Assembly (NCBI GenBank): GCA_963700185.1
Contig: CAVOWP010000019.1
Location: 1-64,000, forward strand
Reading direction: 5' to 3'
From: AP-15 sp963700185
Lineage (GTDB): Bacteria > Pseudomonadota > Alphaproteobacteria > ATCC43930 > CGMCC-115725
DNA length: 64,000 nt
In this document: positions 45,901 to 53,698 of the stretch, piece by piece
Numbering within the stretch: the stretch's first letter is position 1
How the letters are laid out: each line of letters starts with the position of its first letter
Translations under genes and position numbers: made by a program
The notes under the pieces: model-generated
What the model saw: the letters and a program-made list of their open reading frames with translations, nothing else
What the model was told of the DNA's origin: nothing
Database searches by the model: none

Positions 45901-46569
45901 GGGAACCCCATTTATGACACTGTTTCGGCGGAACTATGGGAGAACGCTGGACGCCGCACCGACGCTGTCATGGTGCTCGAGAAAGCGGTCGCCGCACGGC
46001 CGTCAGAGGACACTCTCGTAACGGCGTTGTCCCGGCTCTATGCTCGGAGCGGCGAACTCGGCAAGGCCGAAGCCGTGTTGAATTCCCGCTTGAAGATGGA
46101 GCCGAAGGATCTGGTAATTCGCTCCACTTTGGCCTCGATTTACCTGGAGCAAAAGAAATACGATAATGCAATTGACGAATACACGCACGTTACTGCCGAC
46201 CACCCAGCCAACTCGGCGGCGCTGAACAATCTGGCTTGGCTTTACCAGCAAAAGGGCGACCTGGTGAAGGCGCGCGAACTGGCCGAACGCGCCACCGCAG
46301 CCTCTCCGCGTGTGCCCCAGATCGACGATACTCTGGGATGGATCTTGCTCGCTCAAGGCGATGCGCAGAAGGCGCTTACCTATCTGAGCGCCGCCAGCCT
46401 ATCGGCTCCTGGCAATCCGGATATCCAATATCACTTGGCGGTCGCGCTCCATCGGGTCGGGAGGCAGGCTGATGCTCAGGCGACCCTCGAAAACCTGCTC
46501 GGCTCCGGCGCGTCGTTCTCCGACAAGGCCGAGGCGGAAAAGCTGTTGCAGGAGTTGAAGCGGAGCTGA
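42961..46569 (+). CDS. prsT: PEP-CTERM system TPR-repeat protein PrsT
   Basis: A 1202-residue periplasmic TPR superhelix. ATG 42961 is chosen because AGGAAAGG lies about 9 bases upstream and a signal peptide follows directly (cleavage near STAYA-KD); a GTG at 42931 would overlap prsR. Some 25 or more TPR units are recognisable. Residues about 521-792 and 793-1064 form a tandem duplication of 272 residues (TGRVDDAKKVYTDLL versus TGQIADAREIYNELS; HELVPNSIPILSRYL versus YELVPNSLPVLSRYL). The related family is described as a lipoprotein, but no lipobox cysteine is present here. It is coupled to prsK-prsR and presumably is a scaffold or sensor for that system. Confidence 0.92.
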   Translation: MSQGRGRCPWRAVVFASAVATFAWSTAYAKDSTASVKDAEQYVAKGNLKAAEIELRNAIREAPQDPVLHARLAEIYLQLADPAAAEREARAALERRGDDADYISVLMDAMLRQEKFADLLDLVKPGDRVPALESKVRTALGTAEAGLRDRDQAEKLLREAVKLDPTAVRPKIQLARLLTGTKPEEADKFIDEAIAANPRSAEALQVKGEMLRSRGDQDGAIRLLDEALKIDPNNTLAHLSRANVNIALGKYKVADEDLDPILKAAPNNFMANYLRGLELAKKQDYAAADRIFDRISPAFSVFWAGYYLQGATKLALGQSAQAEAILAKYLNRVPDDVKAGRLIATAALQQRSASRAIEYLKPIVDKVPADAPTLTLLGNAYMAEGKPDLALQQFEKAAALDPDNPAIKTRVGISEIDIGQGQQGLSTLQQVFATEAGAPIAGPTLVLTELRAKHLDKAAEVAVSLIKRDAKNPLYFTLLGVVRVAQRDYSAAENSFRSALAINPEFPAATRDLAQLYVTTGRVDDAKKVYTDLLAKKADDVTALLGLSDIYISEKKWPEATDAINRARSAAKNDPSPGLKLTSLYEARQDWKSAKSVAAELASQFPGDVNVLEAQGRAQYAAGDMDGAVSSYKRAHELVPNSIPILSRYLSLLNEDKYHMEARGVLQDAIARDPHNASLKADLIRVEGEMNGVDAGVAKAQALAKDDPNSNIYYLVAAELYEKAVRSPDAIAMLEKTVAARPSDDGLIDALSQLYRRTGDLGKAEGVLVSRLKADPKDTVIRTELASLYLTTGQIADAREIYNELSLQRPNDAAPLLGLADVATKEKNWSEALDYVNRARAAAPNDPAPEIALVNLYGSQQNWKDAAATANVVAERFAANPQALDAKGRVQIATGDKEGATATYKRIYELVPNSLPVLSRYLALLNSAKDFSQERTVLQAALAHNPKNSQLNGDLIRVEAEIDGLEAGLAKARALAEEDPGNPIYDTVSAELWENAGRRTDAVMVLEKAVAARPSEDTLVTALSRLYARSGELGKAEAVLNSRLKMEPKDLVIRSTLASIYLEQKKYDNAIDEYTHVTADHPANSAALNNLAWLYQQKGDLVKARELAERATAASPRVPQIDDTLGWILLAQGDAQKALTYLSAASLSAPGNPDIQYHLAVALHRVGRQADAQATLENLLGSGASFSDKAEAEKLLQELKRS

Positions 46570-46578
46570 ATTGCTCGG

Positions 46579-47112
46579 CTACCGAGCGGCATCGATCTCC
46601 TGCAGCAGGCTCCGCAGCTCCCGAGCGAGCCCAGGCTCAGGCGCTTTGCGGCGAGCGGGGACAGTATGAGGGGCGAGAGTGGTTGCCTCCTCCATATCTT
46701 CCGGCGCCGCGCTCAACCGGCGGAGCACGGCTGTCAGCTCCTCGACCGCGGCTTGCAGCTCCGGAAACGACATAGCAGCGGCAGGTTTGTCGTCATCGGC
46801 GGGCGATTGCTGCGCGGCGGCCGAGTGCACCGTTGCCTCGAACACCTCGACGGATGTGCGCATTGCGGCTTCGAGCGCTTGAGTAATCTCCGACAATTGG
46901 CTGACACCTTCGAGGAAGGTGAGATGTCCTTGCTCGAATGCTGCGACCAGCCGCTCAGGAAGCCGAGCCGGCAATTCGCCAATTCTGTCGTCCCCCACCC
47001 GATGGTCGCGACCCGCCTCGAGCAACGACACCACACGGCGCAATAGGCGGATTTCTTCGGGCTCGACGGTTAATTGGGCAATCAGATTCGAGCAACGGCT
47101 CCGCTGTGACAT
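46579..47112 (-). CDS. Hypothetical helical protein, probably the C-terminal part of the upstream membrane protein
   Basis: About 177 residues rich in Glu, Leu and Arg, with likely helices (EEIRLLRRVVSLLEAG; FLEGVSQLSEITQALEAAMR; ELQAAVEELTAVLRRLSAAP). No family is recognised. Its first 160 or so bases overlap the 3' end of the membrane-protein ORF in another frame. Joining the two frames at about 47085 gives a smooth protein ('TAEPLLE' then 'NLIAQLTVEPEEIRLL'), so one frameshifted gene of about 375 residues is likely. It is convergent with prsT. Confidence 0.55.
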   Translation of the reverse strand: MSQRSRCSNLIAQLTVEPEEIRLLRRVVSLLEAGRDHRVGDDRIGELPARLPERLVAAFEQGHLTFLEGVSQLSEITQALEAAMRTSVEVFEATVHSAAAQQSPADDDKPAAAMSFPELQAAVEELTAVLRRLSAAPEDMEEATTLAPHTVPARRKAPEPGLARELRSLLQEIDAAR

Positions 47113-47707
47113 CGACGGCAATCCTACCGAGCACAGCGAGGAGGACCAGACCGGCCACGATCAAAATGGCGGATATCGTCGGGATCACACCGGTTTGAAA
47201 TGGCAAGGCGCCATGGTTTTGCGCTAGGCCGAGCCCGATTATTCCGACGAGTACGATCAGGACGCTGAGGAAATGGCCGCGAGCCAAACAAATATAGTAA
47301 CGCCGGGCGACCTCCCTCCTCGCCTCGCGCGCGGTCAGAGGCACCGTGGGGACGCCGCTGCTATCCGCTGTCTCTGGTCCTGCCTGCGCTGAGCGCGTTA
47401 CAAGTCGCCTGAAGCCATCCGTACCAAGCGCGGAGATCCAGATGTGCCAGGCGGGCGTTCGGCCAAGCGCGATTCGCCCCAGATGGTGCCGCATCCATAT
47501 CATGCTGGCGACCAAGTTTATGGTCGTCAGCAACATCGCGCCAAGGCCGTACACGCCAAGGGCGCCGACCGCTAGCACCGGCAAATGCGGGATCAGGATC
47601 GTTCCGATTTCGGGGCGCGGCGCGTTCATCATCTCAGCGACTGCCAAAACGGTTGCCAGAACGATCGCGCCGATCGCACTCGACAAAACTATACTCCATG
47701 TTGGCAT
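46955..47707 (-). CDS. Hypothetical integral membrane protein (likely frameshifted at its 3' end)
   Basis: ATG 47707 has GGAAGGA about 7 bases upstream. The protein has an N-terminal helix (IVLSSAIGAIVLATVLAVAE), a second (VLAVGALGVYGLGAMLLTTI), and a C-terminal pair (FLSVLIVLVGIIGLGL; AILIVAGLVLLAVLGRIAV). The spacing and the large cytoplasmic loop between helices 2 and 3 are loosely reminiscent of MotA/TolQ/ExbB proteins, but I see no diagnostic motif. After about residue 207 the frame degenerates and the 46579-47112 frame takes over. Function unknown. Confidence 0.6.
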   Translation of the reverse strand: MPTWSIVLSSAIGAIVLATVLAVAEMMNAPRPEIGTILIPHLPVLAVGALGVYGLGAMLLTTINLVASMIWMRHHLGRIALGRTPAWHIWISALGTDGFRRLVTRSAQAGPETADSSGVPTVPLTAREARREVARRYYICLARGHFLSVLIVLVGIIGLGLAQNHGALPFQTGVIPTISAILIVAGLVLLAVLGRIAVDVTAEPLLESDCPINRRARRNPPIAPCGVVARGGSRPSGGGRQNWRIAGSAS

Positions 47708-47888
47708 TGACGGTCCTTCCCAGCCGGCCATCGGGCCTACCCGCAAGCTATTGTACTGCGTTCTCGCACCGGCGTTGCCGGTTCGGGGTAAAATTTCAGG
47801 CCCTTACACTTGCCCAATGAGGGGCAGTGTATCAAACCGCTGATAAAAGTCCTCTATTCACGGCATTCGAGCGGCTCTGTTGCCGGCG

Positions 47889-49574
47889 TCAACCACCGCT
47901 CGCCCGCGCCTTCGCCCAGCTGTCGCGCAGTCCGACGGTGCGGTTAAAGATGAGACGGTTCGGCGTACTGTCGGGGTCAGCACAGAAATAGCCCTGGCGC
48001 TCGAATTGAACCGCCTCTCCGTGCCCCGCAGCGGTCAGTGCGCGCTCCACCCGGCTATGGGGCAAGATCTCGAGGGAGTACGGATTGAGATCGGCAAAGA
48101 GATCGCCGCCTGCGCCGGGGTCGGGCACGTTGAAGAGGGGGTTGTAGAGCCGGATTTCCGCCGGCACGGCATGCGCTGCCGAGACCCAATGCAAAGTTGC
48201 CCTGACCTTGCGTCCGTCGGGAGCATTGCCGCCGCGTGTCGCCGGATCGTAGGTGCATATGAGCTCCACGACCTCGCCTGCCGCATTTCTCACTACCTCG
48301 CGACAAGTGACCAAATAGCCATACCGCAATCTTACCTCCCGCCCCGGCGAAAGCCGGTAGAAACTCCGGGACGGGTATTCCATAAAGTCCTCGGCTTCGA
48401 CGTACAGCTCGCGCCCGAAAGGAATGCGGCGCGTACCGGAAGCGGCGTCCTCGGGATTGTTGACCGCCACCAGCTCCTCAATGGCCCCAACTGGATAATT
48501 TTCGATTACCAGCTTCAGCGGGCGCAGCACCGCCATCCGGCGCTGGGAGGTCTTATTCAGGCACTCGCGGATCGCGTGCTCGAACATTGCGACATCGACA
48601 ACGCTGTGCGCCCGTGCGATCCCGACCGAGCGGACGAAATCACGGATGGCGGCCGGTGGCACGCCACGGCGCCGCAGCGCCGCCAATGTCGGCATCCGCG
48701 GATCGTCCCAGCCGTTGACCCGGCCTTGCCGCACCAGCACGGTCAGGAAACGTTTCGACAGCACCGTGAAATTCAGGTTGAGCCGAGCGAATTCGTACTG
48801 TCGCGGCCGCGACGGCACCGGCAGATTTTCGATCAGCCAATCGTAGAGCGGACGATGGTCCTCGAATTCGAGCGTACACAGCGAATATGTCACACCTTCG
48901 ATCGCATCCGACTGGCCGTGCGCGAAGTCGTAAGTCGGATAGATGCACCACTTGGTTCCGGTGCGGGGGTGCTCCGTATGCAGGATGCGATAGAGCACCG
49001 GATCGCGCAAATTGATGTTGCCGGCGGTCATGTCGATCTTGGCCCGCAGCACGCGTGCCCCGTTGGGGAACTCGCCTTCTCGCATGCGGCGGAACAGATC
49101 GAGATTTTCGTCTACCGACCTGTCGCGGTAGGGGCTGTTGCGTCCGCGCTCGGTCAGGCTGCCCCGCATCGCCCGCATCTCCTCGGCGGCCAGATCATCG
49201 ACGTAAGCCTTGCCGGTGCGGATCAGGTGCTCGGCCCAGTCATAGAGCTGCTCGAAATTATCGGACGCATAGTAAAGGTGTGGCCCCCAATCGAAGCCGA
49301 GCCAGCGCACGTCGCGTTTAATCGAATCGATGTACTCCTGCTCCTCCTTGGTCGGGTTGGTATCATCGAACCGCAGATGGCAGCGGCCGCCATATTCCTG
49401 CGCCACGCCGAAATTTAAACAGATCGCTTTGGCGTGCCCGATGTGGAGATAGCCATTGGGCTCGGGGGGAAAGCGGGTGACTATCTCGGTGTTGCGCCCG
49501 GCAGCAATATCGGCGTCGATGATGTCGCGGATAAAGTCGCGACCGGGCTGCACCGCAGCGGTTTCTGTCGTCAT
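47889..49574 (-). CDS. glnS: Glutaminyl-tRNA synthetase
   Basis: A class Ic aminoacyl-tRNA synthetase that charges tRNA-Gln. The HIGH motif is seen in RFPPEPNGYLHIGHAKAIC and the KMSKS-equivalent in NFTVLSKRFLTVLV. RFDDTNPTKEEQEYIDSIKR and PTYDFAHGQSDAIEGVTYSL are strongly conserved in GlnRS rather than GluRS, and the C-terminal anticodon-binding beta-barrels follow (VEAEDFMEYPSRSFYRLSPG). The ATG at 49574 gives MTTETAAVQPG; ATGs at 49592 or 49595 are also possible. Its presence implies direct glutaminylation. It is followed downstream by no gene in the same direction for about 180 bp. Confidence 0.97.
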   Translation of the reverse strand: MTTETAAVQPGRDFIRDIIDADIAAGRNTEIVTRFPPEPNGYLHIGHAKAICLNFGVAQEYGGRCHLRFDDTNPTKEEQEYIDSIKRDVRWLGFDWGPHLYYASDNFEQLYDWAEHLIRTGKAYVDDLAAEEMRAMRGSLTERGRNSPYRDRSVDENLDLFRRMREGEFPNGARVLRAKIDMTAGNINLRDPVLYRILHTEHPRTGTKWCIYPTYDFAHGQSDAIEGVTYSLCTLEFEDHRPLYDWLIENLPVPSRPRQYEFARLNLNFTVLSKRFLTVLVRQGRVNGWDDPRMPTLAALRRRGVPPAAIRDFVRSVGIARAHSVVDVAMFEHAIRECLNKTSQRRMAVLRPLKLVIENYPVGAIEELVAVNNPEDAASGTRRIPFGRELYVEAEDFMEYPSRSFYRLSPGREVRLRYGYLVTCREVVRNAAGEVVELICTYDPATRGGNAPDGRKVRATLHWVSAAHAVPAEIRLYNPLFNVPDPGAGGDLFADLNPYSLEILPHSRVERALTAAGHGEAVQFERQGYFCADPDSTPNRLIFNRTVGLRDSWAKARASGG

Positions 49575-49702
49575 CACATTTCCCGGTGTCATCACGCCTG
49601 CCTATGTGGCGCATCCCGGCACACCCGCCAAGACCGGGAGATATCTCAGATTTATCCGACGTCGGATCTGACCGTTGAGCTCGAACCGGTGATTTGCCGC
49701 AT

Positions 49703-49734
49703 GGGCCGACGATCGCGGCATCGATCATCGGCCC
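49703..49734. terminator. Hairpin downstream of the dienelactone hydrolase gene
   Basis: GGGCCGA-C-GATCG / CGATC-A-TCGGCCC forms a 12-bp stem with a single C-A mismatch and a 6-base loop. On the minus strand it comes right after the hydrolase stop (49748) and before glnS. No T-run follows. Confidence 0.5.
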
Positions 49735-49747
49735 ACCCCGGTGGACG

Positions 49748-50509
49748 CTACGTGCGGGGAGCGCCGAGATGCCCGTGAAAGAAGTTAAAGACCTTGTGCC
49801 AGCCGTCGACCGCCTGCTCCGGTCGGTAATTCGGGCGATACCACGCGAAAAATGCGTGGCCGGCGCCATCGTAGCGGTGGAACTCGTAATTCTTACCGTG
49901 CTTTTTCAGTTCCGCCTCGGTCCTGTTGACATGTTCCGGGGTCGGGTTCGGGTCTTCATTCCCGAACAGGCCAAGGAGCGGGCAATTCATCCCCTCGGTC
50001 AGGTCGATCGGCGCCACAGGCTGGGCCTTGGTCAGCCGCGACTTGTCGTCGACAACGACATTGCCGCCCCAGCAATCGACCGCGGCCTGGACGAGATGCG
50101 ACAGCTTGCACGCCACCAAATATGTCTGCCGGCCGCCCGAGCAGAAGCCGATCACGCCGACCTTGCCGCTGGCATGCGGCTGTGAGCGCAGGAAGTCGAT
50201 GGCGCCGGTCACATCGCCGAGCATCTGCTCGTCGGGAACGCCGCCCCCCTCGCGCACCTTGGCGACCACCGCCTCGTCGGCGCCGTCACCGACGCGGAAA
50301 TAGAGGCTCGGCGCTACGGCGGCATAGCCGTGATGGGCGAATTTGCGGGCGACCTCGCAGGTCCATTCATCCCAGCCCGGCATGTGGTGGATGACGACGA
50401 CCCCCGGATGCGGCCCGGCATTCGTCGGGTGCGCGTAATACGCATCGCCGCGATCGCCGCTGTGGCCGCGGTAGTTCGCCATGCCAGCCTGAACGTTGCG
50501 AAAAGCCAT
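49748..50509 (-). CDS. Dienelactone hydrolase family protein
   Basis: A 253-residue alpha/beta hydrolase. The nucleophile is the Cys in VGVIGFCSGGRQTYL, typical of dienelactone hydrolases, with the catalytic Asp region in LGLFGNEDPNPTPEHVN and His in YDGAGHAFFAWYRP. PHPGVVVIHHMPGWDEW carries the family's early Glu/His-type loop. ATG 50509 (MAFRNVQAG) with GAGGG upstream is preferred to the longer reading. Dienelactone hydrolases act in chlorocatechol breakdown, but many homologues act on other esters or lactones; no catechol genes are nearby. Confidence 0.9.
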   Translation of the reverse strand: MAFRNVQAGMANYRGHSGDRGDAYYAHPTNAGPHPGVVVIHHMPGWDEWTCEVARKFAHHGYAAVAPSLYFRVGDGADEAVVAKVREGGGVPDEQMLGDVTGAIDFLRSQPHASGKVGVIGFCSGGRQTYLVACKLSHLVQAAVDCWGGNVVVDDKSRLTKAQPVAPIDLTEGMNCPLLGLFGNEDPNPTPEHVNRTEAELKKHGKNYEFHRYDGAGHAFFAWYRPNYRPEQAVDGWHKVFNFFHGHLGAPRT

Positions 50510-50723
50510 TGTTGACCCTCCCGTTGGTTTGTCGGCGGTCTCTTCGCACCGAACCTCCCGAAACGCAAGCCGCATCTCCGCGGCGCCTGATCCGGGTCGC
50601 CCGAGCAGAGAACGAGCAGAGAATGAGCAGATTTTGATCTGGAGACCGAGCAAGGAGTTGTCCGATCACCCTCCCGCACCGGGCTGACGCACGCAGCCGG
50701 GGCGATCACCGAGGGATGTGGAA

Positions 50724-53490
50724 ATGACCAAACGAGTCGTCGGCTACTTCGAGAACTGGGCGCAATATCGGCAGGCTGGCGGAAAGTTTCTGCCCGCCCA
50801 GATCAATCCCGGCTTCTTCACACATATCAACTTTGCCTTTGGCCTGATCGGCTTTGTCACCTGGAGTGTCGATCCGACGCCGACCCGGACGGGACCACAA
50901 CGCCTGACCGGCGACTACACGATCCAGCCCTTCGAGTGGGATGACCAGACGGTGTTGTATCCGGCCTTGCAGGCCTTGAAGCAGCAGAACGGCAATCTCA
51001 AGACCCTCCTTTCGATCGGGGGGTGGAGCATGAACAGTTGCAGCGACACGCCCAACCCCGGGAACGAGCACCCGTATGGGCCGTACACCTGCCAGCTGTT
51101 CAGCCAGATGGCGGCCGATCCCAACGGTCGGACGCAATTCATCAACTCGGCCATCGCCTATGCCGAGAAATACGGGTTCGACGGTATCGACATCGATTGG
51201 GAGTACCCGGGCTATGTCGGCCGCGGCGGAAGCCCCAATGATCTCGCCAATTTTCTCGCCCTCGCGCAGGAGTTCCGGGCGGCAGCCGGGCGCGACTTCC
51301 TGCTGACCATGGCTGCACCGGCGATCGTGCCGACCGGATTGCCGCAGTCCTACCATGACGACCCGAGCACCTTCTTCCAGTGGCTGCTGCAGTGCTCGCA
51401 GTCGTTCGACTGGCTCAACATAGAGTCGTACGACTATCATGGCGCCTTCGACGATCCGGTCGCGATCGGCACCGGCGTCAATTCGCCATTGCCGTAAGAC
51501 TCGACGCCAAACGGCCCGTTCAGCATCTTCGAAACCGTCACGACCTACCTCGCCGCCGGCATCTCCGCCGACAAGATGGTGCTCGGCATGCCGACCTACG
51601 GTCGCGGCTACACGGTCGCCAACCCGGGCGCACTCGCCTCGAACAGCGGCTACGGCCAGCCCTTCAGCGGCCCGTCCCCGGCCGGACCGGCGACACAGGT
51701 TCCCGGGGTCCTGGCGTATTACGAGATCGCTCAGCAGATCGCCAGCGGCGCTCTGACGGAGCAATGGGACGAGGCGACCCTGACGCCCTACGCTTACAAT
51801 TCGACGACCGGCCAATGGGTCAGCTACGACAACCCTGACTCGGTGGCGTACAAGACCGCCTACGTCAACGCGATGGGCCTGGGCGGCGCCATGGTCTGGT
51901 CGATAAGTGGCGTGATCGGGTGCAGCACACGTGATCTAGTGACCGACGAGGTAGCCCCCATAGCGATAATAAACAACAATAACGGCACAACCGGAATTCC
52001 CGCCGTCGCTGTTTACGACAACAAAATTTACTGTGTCCACGAAGGGGCGGGGCAGAGTGGCAGATTATATTATTTCACCTACGACGGTGCAGTTGATCAA
52101 TGGACCAATGACCAAGAAATTCCCATTCCAGTCGTGGCGGGATCAGACAGGCACGATTATCCATCCGTCGCGTTGGCAGCGTATCAAGGCGGGCTCTACT
52201 GCGTCTATGAAGGCGGGGCAACGCGTGGTGGCGGACGGCTATGGTTCAATTTTGGCCTTGGCGGCATCTGGAGTAAGGGCTACCGAGTGGCGGATTCCAA
52301 TGGAAACGGGTTTGGCGCATCGAATGGACCGGGATTGGCGGTCATGGACGACAAATTGACCTGCTGGCACGAAGGGGCGTTCCAAGACGGCCAGCTGTGG
52401 GTGACTAATTTCGATGGTTCCCAATGGTCTCCCGATCACAAGGTCAATGTGTCCACCTCGGGTCCTCCGGGCCTGGCAGTCGCTAATATTGATGAAACTA
52501 CCCAAAAACTCTTTATTATTCATGAAGGGCCAAACCAAGACGGCGTACTGCGGTCGTTTAATAATAACCTGTTCGAGGATGAGCCACTGACCCTGCCTCC
52601 TGAAACGCGGTCCTCCCCTACTATTGCCTTGACGCACGGAAGCCCTGCGCTGGTGTGGGACATCAACGAGTTCATGAGGGTATATGGCGAGTTGCGGGTA
52701 GTAAGTGGTGCCGGCAGCGGCAAGCTTTACAATTATAGGTTAAAGGTGTCCGTTAAAGTGAGGATCAAGTACAATCTTAAGCTCGGTGCACGGGATAGCG
52801 CGCCCTACACCGCACTCCCGTCTTATTCGACAGACTTGATGCGTAGCAACCGATACACCACCCTGAATTATCCAGTTAAGATGGCACGCCACCACATCGT
52901 CCCATTCAATCTTCTCTTACAGCTTTGGAACACGATGCTCGATCGCGGACATATGGCCGCCGGGAACGGTGGCTCATATGGGACAGCTCTGCTCGAGGCG
53001 ATGGCCCTTTATTTACCTTTCTACACAACAACCACGAATAGCACTGACCGGACCAACCTATTCCTTTTTCTGCAAGGGATTCAATTCGGATTTATCGAGC
53101 ACGATCCGAACGGGGTGACGCCTGATATTTTGGATAGGTTGGCAGACATCTATGAATGGCTGCCGGGCAACCCTGTTAATCGGCCCAGATGCGAATTTTC
53201 GCTCTGATGATCCGGGACATAGTTTTGAGTCAAACGCAGGGGTCGTTGTTGACCGCGGTTTCCAGACCTATATCAATGCAAATCAAGGGATCCAAGCGTA
53301 TTTAGGAGGGACCGTCCGAGTTCCCTTCAGGGCTATTCTTAACCTAGCGGCAATCGCCATACAGGCGAGCCCATTTGCTCTGAATGCGTCAAACTGGGTC
53401 TATAATCAAAGCTCGAATAAGTTCAGGCTGGTTACCATGCCGCAGTCCAAGCTCGAAGCTCGACCGGAGGAAATGGTCGCCGCGCAGTAG
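50724..53490 (+). CDS. Composite GH18 chitinase / beta-propeller / HNH-toxin-like protein, interrupted by a stop and a frameshift
   Basis: From ATG 50724 (GAGGG upstream) the first part is a GH18 catalytic domain with FDGIDIDWEYPGY (D153, D156, D158 and acid E160), GGWSMNSC and YDYHGAF. TAA at 51495 stops it at codon 258, but the same frame continues the barrel (DSTPNGPFSIF; MVLGMPTYGRGYTV; GLGGAMVWSISG). Four or five propeller-like repeats follow (KIYCVHEGAGQSGRLYYF; KLTCWHEGAFQDGQLWV). A C-terminal module begins at ARHHIVPFNLLLQLWN and, after a one-base shift near 53170, reads LLIGPDANFRSDDPGHSFE to TAG 53490. No signal peptide is visible. The HHIVP motif resembles HNH/endonuclease VII-type toxins, which is inference. 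Confidence 0.75.
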
Positions 53491-53698
53491 CGCCGCGGGA
53501 CGCGATTGCGAAGACGGGCGCCCGGGTCGGCCGGAAGTCGGGGTGGCGCCCGACGACGGGCCGACCGGGGCGTCCGTCCACCTCGCTCTGGGGAAGGTTG
53601 CCTGGGACTAGCTCGACAGCGCCCGACCGCGCCGCGAAGCGGTGCTGCCGCATCCCTATACCGGTTGTCAAGGGACGATCTCGCGCGATCGGGTAGGC

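Noticed and set aside
47880..49418. 512-residue plus-strand ORF opposite glnS
   Set aside because: It mirrors glnS on the other strand, which has every expected GlnRS motif.
50706..51815. 369-residue minus-strand ORF opposite the chitinase
   Set aside because: It spans the GH18 domain in antisense; the sense strand carries the catalytic motif.
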